Of a stretch of DNA of 64,000 nucleotides, positions 52,473 to 59,720 are shown piece after piece. The translations under genes were made by a program, and so were the position numbers. The stretch spans positions 124,001 to 188,000 of the forward strand of contig NZ_UGNW01000001.1 in the NCBI RefSeq assembly GCF_900452515.1. The letters run 5' to 3'. The DNA comes from Legionella birminghamensis. Its GTDB lineage: Bacteria; Pseudomonadota; Gammaproteobacteria; Legionellales; Legionellaceae. Every line of letters begins with the position of its first letter. Position 1 is the stretch's first letter. The notes under the pieces are model-generated. The model was given only the letters and a program-made list of their open reading frames with translations, made no database searches and was not told the origin of the DNA.

Positions 52473-54697
52473 TGCATATATTACTGGTTGGTAATCCCAA
52501 TTGCGGTAAAACCACTCTATTTAATGGCTTAACTGGCGAGAATCAGCGCATCGGCAATTGGCCTGGCGTTACCGTAGAAAAGAAAACAGGCTCCTTCACC
52601 ATTGAGGGACGAGAAGTTATCATTACCGATTTACCCGGTATTTACAGTCTTTCAGCCAGCGCAGGAGAGGCCAGCCAGGATGAACAGATTGCGTCCAGAG
52701 CAGTGATGGACTTGCCGGCTGATTTAATCGTCAATGTAGTAGATGCCAGCCATCTTGAACGCCATTTGTATTTAACCAGTCAACTGCTCGAGTTGGGGAA
52801 ACCGCTCCTGCTTGCCTTGAATATGACGGATATTGCCGAACAGCAGGGAATTGATATTCAGATTGAGCAATTATCCAGACGGCTTGGCTGTCCGGTTATT
52901 CCACTGCAATCGCATAAAAAAATTGGCTTTCAGACGCTGCAGGGAGAAATTCTGCGTCAAAAAGAACCAAGCCGGGCATTAAACCTGGTTCTACCTGCCA
53001 ATGTGCAGGAAGAACTGCAGAAATTCAGACAACATCTAGTGGAGCAAAAACAGCTGAGCCCCCAGTTAGCAAATTACCATGCCTTGCGTAAGCTCGAGGG
53101 AGGTGTTTGTTTTCCTGGTGCAGAGGCAACCGCGTCATCCGATTATGATATTGCCCTCGCTGATGCACGCTACCAGCTGATTCATGAAATTGTTTGCGCT
53201 TCCCAGCATAAAAGAAGTGACGCCAGCGAGCATTTTACTGCCAAACTCGATCGTATTGTATTAAACCGTTTTCTGGGAATCCCTGTTTTCCTTGCGGTCA
53301 TGTATCTGATGTTTTTATTTGCCATCAATGTGGGCGGCGCCTTTCAGGATTTCTTTGATATCAGCACGGATACGATTTTTGTCCAGGGCAGTGCCTGGTT
53401 ATTAGGTCAAATACATACGCCGCAATGGCTCATTGCCTTGCTTGCGGATGGGATTGGCGTAGGCATTAATACCACGCTCACCTTTATTCCGGTCATTGCC
53501 TCCATGTTTTTTTTCCTCTCTCTGCTCGAGGCCTCCGGTTATATGGCGAGGGCGGCGTTTGTTGTTGACAAGCTGATGCGGCTTTTGGGATTGCCGGGAA
53601 AATCCTTTGTGCCGATGATTGTTGGTTTTGGCTGCAATGTGCCGGCGATCATGGCGGCAAGGACGCTTGATTCTGAACGCGATCGCTTATTAACGGTATT
53701 AATGAGCCCTTTTATGTCCTGCAGCGCTCGGCTGGCTATCTATGCAGTATTCGTTGCGGCGTTTTTCCCAAGCGGCGGGCAAAACGTGGTGTTTGCTTTG
53801 TATATCATTGGCATCGTCATGGCGGTATTAACCGGTTTATTGCTGCGTAAAACGACTTTACAAGGGCAGGCCTCGCCGTTGATCCTGGAGTTGCCTGTTT
53901 ATCATAAGCCCTCTTTGCGCCGCCTGCTGCGGGAAACGGGACTTCGCTTAAGGCATTTTATTACCCGTGCCGGAAGGGTCATTATTCCTGTGTGTATTTT
54001 ATTGGGAGGCTTAAACGCCTTGACTGTAAGTGGAGGCATCAGCAGCAATGAAGCCGATACGCATTCAATTTTATCACTGCTCGGTCAATGGCTGACACCG
54101 CTTTTTTCACCCATGGGTTTAACCCAGGATAATTGGCCGGCGACTGTCGGACTATTAACCGGGATGCTGGCCAAAGAGGTGGTGGTTGGTTCCTTAAATT
54201 CACTTTATGCTCAATTAGGCCATTTAAGCCATGATGCTTTAAACCATTTTGATTTCTGGGGATCCTTGCAATCGGCATTTTGGTCAATTCCTGAAAATCT
54301 GGCTAATTTGGGGCAGGCACTGGTTAATCCGATTCTGGCGAGTGCCCCTGACAGTGAGCTCTCGCATTCGATTTACGGCATGATGGCTGAACGCTTTGAC
54401 GGAAAAGCCGGGGCATTTGCCTATTTATTGTTTATCCTTTTATATATCCCCTGTGTTTCAACGATGGCAGCGATTCGTCAGGAAGCCAATCGCCAGCTGA
54501 TGTGGTTTTCAGTCATCTGGTCATTTCTGGTTGCTTACACTGCGGCTGTTTTGTTTTATCAGTTGGCCCGATTTGGCCAGCATCCGTATCAGGCAATTGC
54601 CTGGATTTCCAGCCTAGCGCTGATGATGACGGCATTTGTTAGTTATCTTCGCTGGCAGGGTCTAAGGAAGAATAAACATGCTTATGCAAATTCTTGA
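52472..54697 (+). CDS. feoB: Ferrous iron transporter B
   Basis: A 741-residue protein from ATG 52472. The N-terminal G domain has GNPNCGKTTLFN (G1), DLPGIYS (G3) and LNMTD (G4). The membrane part has the two inverted gate motifs, GFGCNVPAIMAAR and GMLAKEVVVGSL, around about ten helices. It imports Fe(II) across the inner membrane. Starts on the feoA stop and overlaps feoC by 20 bases; the whole operon is under the Fur box. Confidence 0.98.
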   Translation: MHILLVGNPNCGKTTLFNGLTGENQRIGNWPGVTVEKKTGSFTIEGREVIITDLPGIYSLSASAGEASQDEQIASRAVMDLPADLIVNVVDASHLERHLYLTSQLLELGKPLLLALNMTDIAEQQGIDIQIEQLSRRLGCPVIPLQSHKKIGFQTLQGEILRQKEPSRALNLVLPANVQEELQKFRQHLVEQKQLSPQLANYHALRKLEGGVCFPGAEATASSDYDIALADARYQLIHEIVCASQHKRSDASEHFTAKLDRIVLNRFLGIPVFLAVMYLMFLFAINVGGAFQDFFDISTDTIFVQGSAWLLGQIHTPQWLIALLADGIGVGINTTLTFIPVIASMFFFLSLLEASGYMARAAFVVDKLMRLLGLPGKSFVPMIVGFGCNVPAIMAARTLDSERDRLLTVLMSPFMSCSARLAIYAVFVAAFFPSGGQNVVFALYIIGIVMAVLTGLLLRKTTLQGQASPLILELPVYHKPSLRRLLRETGLRLRHFITRAGRVIIPVCILLGGLNALTVSGGISSNEADTHSILSLLGQWLTPLFSPMGLTQDNWPATVGLLTGMLAKEVVVGSLNSLYAQLGHLSHDALNHFDFWGSLQSAFWSIPENLANLGQALVNPILASAPDSELSHSIYGMMAERFDGKAGAFAYLLFILLYIPCVSTMAAIRQEANRQLMWFSVIWSFLVAYTAAVLFYQLARFGQHPYQAIAWISSLALMMTAFVSYLRWQGLRKNKHAYANS

Positions 54698-54902
54698 GTA
54701 TTTCAAAAAAGAAAAAGTGGCCAGTAATCAGCAATTAGCAAGATTGTTAGGCATTGATACCGGTGCATTGCAGCCGATGTTAGATCTCTGGCTGCGCAAG
54801 GGCGTTATTGCCTGCTGCCAGGAAAAGTCCGCTTGCCAAAGCAGCTGCTTCAAATGCAAGACCACCCCGCCTGTTTATTATCAATATATTTCATCGGTAT
54901 AA
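54678..54902 (+). CDS. feoC: FeoC-like winged-helix protein
   Basis: A 74-residue protein. Residues 1-50 form a small winged helix (LEYFKKEKVASNQQLARLLGIDTGALQPMLDLWLRKG). It carries a cysteine cluster CCQEKSACQSSCFKCK that could bind iron-sulfur or zinc, as in FeoC. It overlaps the end of feoB, so it is translationally coupled. FeoC regulates or stabilises FeoB. Confidence 0.85.
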   Translation: MLMQILEYFKKEKVASNQQLARLLGIDTGALQPMLDLWLRKGVIACCQEKSACQSSCFKCKTTPPVYYQYISSV

Positions 54903-55018
54903 GCCGGCGGCTGATTATCCCCGAGGTTAGAGTTTACAGATTTTTTTCTATTTATCAGGGATACACCTATGCTCAAATTGAGCTAAGATAGTTTATAGAT
55001 AGTGAACCGGTGTAAATT

Positions 55019-55639
55019 ATGGCTGAATCAAATAATTCTGAGGGTTTTTTAATAGCGGATGATATTCGCCAGGAAGTTAAAAATGCTCAGGATATCGATC
55101 CGATAGCATTAGTAGAGCAAGTCTATCAAATCTGGTGGCACTGGGCTAATTTTGAACTATACATCATAAGTCCCATTATTGACCCGATATCTCCTCCAAT
55201 CGTTATTGAGCCGGAGTTGCTGCCTAATTCGCAAGAGCGGGAGTATGTCTATAATATTCATGATTTCGGCCACAAGATGACCACCTCAAAGGGTGAGGAC
55301 ATGTATGAAGCCGGCATGTCGATGTGCAAATTGTATTATACCATTGAGAAAATGATCTTCTTGCTGATCGAGCGTTTGAAATCAGGCGGCATTGATCAGG
55401 AAACAGAAGTACAGATCGCTTTTGGCGGTCATGAGCTCTCACAGCGCAAGGCGTTCGAATCAGTGATTAATCTTAGTTACAACGTGGTAGTCACCAACTT
55501 CGATCCTGGTGCCTGGGGCGAGCGCTATCTGCAAAATGTCAAAGTGCTGGCGGCCAAGGGCTACGGCTATCCCGAGGGAACGCCGCGTGATGTTTATCGT
55601 AAACACCCGCAGGCGGGTACTCCGGGTATGAAACGCTGA
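55019..55639 (+). CDS. Conserved-looking hypothetical protein
   Basis: A 206-residue soluble protein. It is rich in aromatic residues (VEQVYQIWWHWANFELYIISPIIDPISPP) and has helical middle parts (MYEAGMSMCKLYYTIEKMIFLLIERL). The end is basic (RDVYRKHPQAGTPGMKR). No motif is known to me. It has no signal peptide. It stands between feoABC and the 21-bp repeat array. Confidence 0.65.
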   Translation: MAESNNSEGFLIADDIRQEVKNAQDIDPIALVEQVYQIWWHWANFELYIISPIIDPISPPIVIEPELLPNSQEREYVYNIHDFGHKMTTSKGEDMYEAGMSMCKLYYTIEKMIFLLIERLKSGGIDQETEVQIAFGGHELSQRKAFESVINLSYNVVVTNFDPGAWGERYLQNVKVLAAKGYGYPEGTPRDVYRKHPQAGTPGMKR

Positions 55640-55679
55640 ATTTATCTTATCTGCCACAAACAATACTTGCATTCCACGC

Positions 55680-55905
55680 ACAATGCTCGTTTCCGCGCAC
55701 AATGCTCGTAATTCCGGGCACAGTGCTCGAATCCCTGCGCATAACGCTCGAATCCCGTGCACAATGCTCGAATCCCTGCGCATAATGCTCGAATCCCCGC
55801 GCATAATGCTCGAATCCCTGCGCATAATGCTCGAAACCCTGCGCATAATGCTCGAATCCCTGCGCATAATGCTCGAAACCCCGCGCATAACGCTCGAATC
55901 CCCGC
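55680..55905. repeat. Array of 21-bp tandem repeats (about eleven units)
   Basis: Units of the type TAATGCTCGAATCCCTGCGCA follow each other without spacers. The first three are diverged and the later ones nearly identical. The last runs into a family A hairpin (CCGCGG...). Unit length is a multiple of three, which opens meaningless frames on both strands. The 364 bases between the flanking genes hold nothing else. Confidence 0.9.
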
Positions 55906-55998
55906 GGCTTCGACCGCGGGGTCCATCCAGGCTCCCATTTGGGTCCCGCGGTCGAAGCCGCGGGAATTCGAAGTTAGTCGAGGCCGCGGGAGTTCGCA
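55896..55998. repeat. Family A inverted repeat at the end of the 21-bp array
   Basis: Facing hairpins at about 55896-55922 and 55943-55971 have the same CCGCGG stems and TCGAAG loop as the element at 215-314. Two partial tails (GTTAGTCGAGGCCGCGGGAG) follow. It ends next to the stop codon of the shortened RDD gene. Confidence 0.75.
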
Positions 55999-56003
55999 GT
56001 TAG

Positions 56004-56231
56004 TCAAAGCCCTAACTTCCAGCTGCGCATGCCAATTGTTTGCCCTCCGAAACGGAGTGATACAAAATAATAGCTGACGATAAGCAACAACAGGGCGGCT
56101 TGCAAATAGTGATTTCCAGGGCTGATTGCCTGGCCATGATTTAAAAAAACTGCAATTCCTGTCAGAATAAAAGCGAGGGCCGCTAAAACAAGGCAATCAT
56201 AAAGCAAGGCGGCGATGCATCGAATCCACAT
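56004..56231 (-). pseudogene. RDD-family membrane protein, C-terminally truncated
   Basis: A 75-residue frame. It has the RDD start (WIRCIAALLYDCLVLAALAF, Arg-Asp spacing as in the family), a second transmembrane helix (AALLLLIVSYYFVSL) and the conserved GGQTIGMRSWKL. It then stops, whereas RDD domains continue with a third helix for about 50 more residues. The stop lies at the border of the repeat cluster. I read it as a gene cut short by repeat insertion or expansion. It may still be expressed as a short two-helix protein. Confidence 0.6.
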
Positions 56232-56326
56232 GATCGTAAAGAGTAAAATTCCTCTATTATCAGGATAATCCCTTTCAAGGCAAGCAGTTTCCTGTGAAAA
56301 TTCTTATGCTTTAGGAGAGACTGTAA

Positions 56327-56354
56327 TTGCTTCAAAAAAACAGAGTGGTATACT
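56327..56354 (+). promoter_or_regulatory. Sigma-70 promoter candidate for the sdh operon
   Basis: TTGCTT (56327-56332), a 16-base spacer and TATACT (56349-56354) lie about 75 bases before the sdhC GTG. Confidence 0.5.
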
Positions 56355-56428
56355 TTGCGGGATTTTGGCTTGAGTTTTAATAATTCAGTGTTGATTCTTG
56401 TCTTTAATTTTTTAAGGATGGTTAATAA

Positions 56429-56803
56429 GTGAAACAAAAACGACCGATAAATCTCGATTTGGGGTCTTTAAAATATCCACCGATGGCAATCGCATCCATT
56501 TTACACCGCATTTCCGGGATACTATTGTTTGTATTGATGCCTGTCGCATTCTATTTTATCGATTTATCACTCCGTAACGAAGAATCTTTCAGAAGAGCCG
56601 GAGAAATGATGGCCCATCCTTTTTCAAAACTGGTTCTCTGGGGCTTGGGTGCGGCTTTAATTTATCATTTACTGGCAGGGATAAGGCATATGCTGATGGA
56701 CTTAGGGATTGGTGAGCATCTTGAGTCTGGCCGGCGCGGTGCTATTTTAGTCATTGCCGCAGCAATTATCTTTTCACTATTACTGGGGATATGCATATGG
56801 TAA
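56429..56803 (+). CDS. sdhC: Succinate dehydrogenase cytochrome b556 subunit
   Basis: A 124-residue protein from a GTG (AAGGA upstream). It has RPINLDLGSLKYPPMAIASILHRISGILLF with the quinone-site Ser and Arg, three transmembrane helices, and the haem-ligand region LIYHLLAGIRHMLMD with His. It anchors SdhAB in the inner membrane. First gene of sdhCDAB; it overlaps sdhD. Confidence 0.97.
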   Translation: MKQKRPINLDLGSLKYPPMAIASILHRISGILLFVLMPVAFYFIDLSLRNEESFRRAGEMMAHPFSKLVLWGLGAALIYHLLAGIRHMLMDLGIGEHLESGRRGAILVIAAAIIFSLLLGICIW

Positions 56804-57144
56804 CAAACGTCACCAGTCTGACCGGGAATGGTTTACGGGATTGGTTAATTCAACGTGTCAGCGCTGTTTATTTCGCTGCCTACATGGTATTTGTTCTGGC
56901 TTTTTTGCTGATCCATTCGCCGTTTACCTATGCACAATGGCATGCCTGGGCCCAGAGCGGCTGCTTCAGGGCGGCTAGCCTGTTGGCTTTAGTTGCATTC
57001 TCCCTGCATGCATGGATAGGAATATGGACGGTTACTACCGATTATATTAAATGCACGGTCCTGCGTCTCGCTGTCCAATTACTAGTTGCAGGTTGGTTAT
57101 CCGCCCAGTTCATCTGGGGCTTCATGATTTTCTGGGGACAATAA
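56797..57144 (+). CDS. sdhD: Succinate dehydrogenase membrane anchor subunit
   Basis: 115 residues from the second of two in-frame ATGs (56791 and 56797); GGGGA is better spaced for the second. Motifs: GLRDWLIQRVSAVYFAAY, the haem-ligand His in ALVAFSLHAWIGIWTVTTDYIK, and three transmembrane helices. It shares the haem and quinone site with SdhC. Overlaps the sdhC stop, and its own stop abuts the sdhA ATG. Confidence 0.96.
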   Translation: MVTNVTSLTGNGLRDWLIQRVSAVYFAAYMVFVLAFLLIHSPFTYAQWHAWAQSGCFRAASLLALVAFSLHAWIGIWTVTTDYIKCTVLRLAVQLLVAGWLSAQFIWGFMIFWGQ

Positions 57145-58914
57145 ATGGCCTTTGCTCGTAACACATTTGATGCAGTAATTATTGGTGCAGGCGGAGCCGG
57201 TATGCGTGCGGCGCTACAGCTTGCCAACTCAGGATTAAAAGTCGCTTTATTATCGAAGGTCTTCCCCACGCGTTCCCATACAGTATCAGCCCAGGGAGGC
57301 ATCACCGCAGCACTTGGCAATGCGGATGAAGACGATTGGCGCTGGCATATGTATGATACGGTCAAGGGAGCTGACTACATCGGCGACCAGGATTGTATCG
57401 AATATTTATGCAAGACCGGACCTGAAGCGGTATATGAGCTGGAGCATATGGGTTTACCATTCTCCCGTATGGATAATGGCCGAATCTATCAGCGCCAGTT
57501 TGGCGGACAATCCAAAAATTTTGGCGGCGAACAGGCTGCTCGTACCTGCGCTGCGGCTGACCGCACAGGCCATGCGCTATTGCATACCCTATATCAGCAA
57601 AACCTGCGGGCCAAAACGCATGTATTCAGTGAATGGTATGCGCTGGACTTGGTAAAAGACGCCCATGGGCGTATTGCTGGTGTGACTGCAATATGCATTG
57701 AAAGCGGGGAAGTTGTATTTTATCAGACTCGTATCTGTATTCTGGCAACTGGCGGTGCGGGACGCATTTACCAATCCACCACGAATGCTCATATTAATAC
57801 AGGCGATGGCTTCGGAATGGCAGTGCGTGCCGGGCTTCCCTTACAGGATATGGAAATGTGGCAATTCCATCCGACAGGGATTGCTGGTGCAGGCACTCTG
57901 GTAACTGAAGGCTGTCGTGGCGAGGGCGGTTATCTGATCAATAAAGACGGTGAGCGTTTTATGGAACGTTACGCCCCACGCGTTAAAGATCTGGCTTCAC
58001 GCGATGTAGTTGCACGGGCAATGGCGCTGGAAATTCGTGCTGGTAAAGGCTTTGACCCGCAGGGTGTGGATTATGTCAAACTAAAGCTTGATCACCTCGG
58101 TGCCGATTTGATTAAAGCCCGCTTGCCCGGTATTCGTGAGCTGTCAATCAAATTTGCCGGCGTTGATCCGATTGTTGAGCCAATCCCGGTCGTGCCCACC
58201 TGCCATTACAGCATGGGGGGGATTCCCACCAATATTCATGGCCAGGTCATCACGCATCGCAATGGCATGGATCATGTCGTTGAAGGCCTGTACGCCGTGG
58301 GCGAATGTGCCTGTGTATCTGTACATGGCGCTAACCGTCTGGGCGGTAATTCATTGCTCGACCTGGTTGTTTTTGGCCGTGCTGCGGGATTGCATGTGGA
58401 AGAACTATGGCAATCTAATCAGTTGCCGGATATGCCTTATGTGACCGATGATGAAGTGGCCTTGTCGCTGGCTCGTTACCAGCGTTGGCAGGATGCAAAA
58501 GAGGGCGACTCCCCGGCGGTGTTGCGCGCTGAAATGCAGCGGGTGATGCAGGAAGACTTCGGTGTCTTCAGAACAGGCCAGGTGATGGCAGAAGGCCTGC
58601 ATCGGCTCGATGCGCTGAAAGAGCGTTTGGCAAATGCCTGTATCAAAGACAAGAGTAAAGTATTTAATACTGAAATGATTTCTGCACTTGAACTGGATAA
58701 CCTGATGGCGACTGCCTATGCCACTGCTCAGTCCGCACTGGCACGCACAGAAAGCCGAGGCGCGCATAGCCGTGAGGATTTTCCCCAGCGTGATGACGCT
58801 AACTGGATTAAACATACGCTCTATTTTGGTGAGGGGAATCTAATTGATTATCGGCCAGTTAATGTGACGCCGAAATATGTAGAGCCTTTTCAACCTAAAG
58901 AACGTGTTTATTAA
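57145..58914 (+). CDS. sdhA: Succinate dehydrogenase flavoprotein subunit
   Basis: A 589-residue protein. It has [19 protein letters not shown] (FAD fold), [14 protein letters not shown] with the covalent-FAD His, the catalytic Arg in [12 protein letters not shown], and [10 protein letters not shown]. It oxidises succinate to fumarate in the TCA cycle, facing the cytosol. The ATG follows the sdhD stop without a gap. Confidence 0.99.
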   Translation: MAFARNTFDAVIIGAGGAGMRAALQLANSGLKVALLSKVFPTRSHTVSAQGGITAALGNADEDDWRWHMYDTVKGADYIGDQDCIEYLCKTGPEAVYELEHMGLPFSRMDNGRIYQRQFGGQSKNFGGEQAARTCAAADRTGHALLHTLYQQNLRAKTHVFSEWYALDLVKDAHGRIAGVTAICIESGEVVFYQTRICILATGGAGRIYQSTTNAHINTGDGFGMAVRAGLPLQDMEMWQFHPTGIAGAGTLVTEGCRGEGGYLINKDGERFMERYAPRVKDLASRDVVARAMALEIRAGKGFDPQGVDYVKLKLDHLGADLIKARLPGIRELSIKFAGVDPIVEPIPVVPTCHYSMGGIPTNIHGQVITHRNGMDHVVEGLYAVGECACVSVHGANRLGGNSLLDLVVFGRAAGLHVEELWQSNQLPDMPYVTDDEVALSLARYQRWQDAKEGDSPAVLRAEMQRVMQEDFGVFRTGQVMAEGLHRLDALKERLANACIKDKSKVFNTEMISALELDNLMATAYATAQSALARTESRGAHSREDFPQRDDANWIKHTLYFGEGNLIDYRPVNVTPKYVEPFQPKERVY

Positions 58915-58925
58915 GAGGATATATT

Positions 58926-59648
58926 ATGTCGGCAAGCAGAATATTAAGCCTGCATCTCTACCGTTACAATCCTGAGGTTGATACCAAGCCTTATATGCAG
59001 GAGTTCAAGATAGAGATCCCAGCCAAGAGCGATCCCATGCTGCTCACTTTACTGGAAAGATTAAAGGCTGAACAGGATGAATCGATTACCTATCGTCGTT
59101 CCTGCCGGGAGGGAGTCTGCGGATCGGACGGAATGAATATTAATGGCACGAATGGATTGGCCTGCATCACTTCTTTGTCTCAGTTGAAAACGGATAAAAT
59201 TGTTGTGCGTCCCTTACCCGGTTTTCCGGTGGTTCGCGATTTGGTCGTTGATATGTCCCAATTTTATCAACAATATGAACGTATCGAACCTTATCTGCAA
59301 AATGATGAAGTAGCTCCCGCCCGCGAACGGCTGCAAACGCCTGAAGAGCGTTCCAAGCTGGATGGGCTGTACGAGTGCATTTTATGCGCTTGCTGTACCA
59401 GTTCCTGCCCTTCATTCTGGTGGAACCCGGACAAATTTGTAGGGCCTGCAGGATTATTACAGGCTCGGCGTTTTCTTGCAGACAGCAGAGACACAGCTAC
59501 AATTAAACGGTTGGATAAATTACAGGATCCATTCAGCGTATTTCGTTGTCGTTCGATTATGAATTGCGCCAATGTGTGTCCGAAGGGACTCAATCCGACG
59601 CAAGCGATTTCTGATATTCGCAAGCAAATGTTAACAGAGGAAACTTGA
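58926..59648 (+). CDS. sdhB: Succinate dehydrogenase iron-sulfur subunit
   Basis: A 240-residue protein. Three cysteine clusters are complete: SCREGVCGSDGMNINGTNGL-AC for the 2Fe-2S centre, CILCACCTSSCP for the 4Fe-4S centre and CRSIMNCANVCPKGLNP for the 3Fe-4S centre. It carries electrons from the SdhA FAD to quinone. It starts 11 bases after sdhA. Confidence 0.99.
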   Translation: MSASRILSLHLYRYNPEVDTKPYMQEFKIEIPAKSDPMLLTLLERLKAEQDESITYRRSCREGVCGSDGMNINGTNGLACITSLSQLKTDKIVVRPLPGFPVVRDLVVDMSQFYQQYERIEPYLQNDEVAPARERLQTPEERSKLDGLYECILCACCTSSCPSFWWNPDKFVGPAGLLQARRFLADSRDTATIKRLDKLQDPFSVFRCRSIMNCANVCPKGLNPTQAISDIRKQMLTEET

Positions 59649-59720
59649 TAAGATTCCGACAGCTTCTGAATGATCCGATGCGGGATTAGACAGGGCATTT
59701 CCCTTTGGAGAGTGAGAAAA

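Noticed and set aside
55680-55905. CRISPR array
   Set aside because: Units follow each other with no spacers, and no cas gene is present.
55683-56077. Frames of about 106 residues on the plus strand and a longer one on the minus strand in the repeat array
   Set aside because: They translate the 21-bp repeat into monotonous peptides in several frames of both strands, with no ribosome-binding site. The openness comes from the unit length being a multiple of three.
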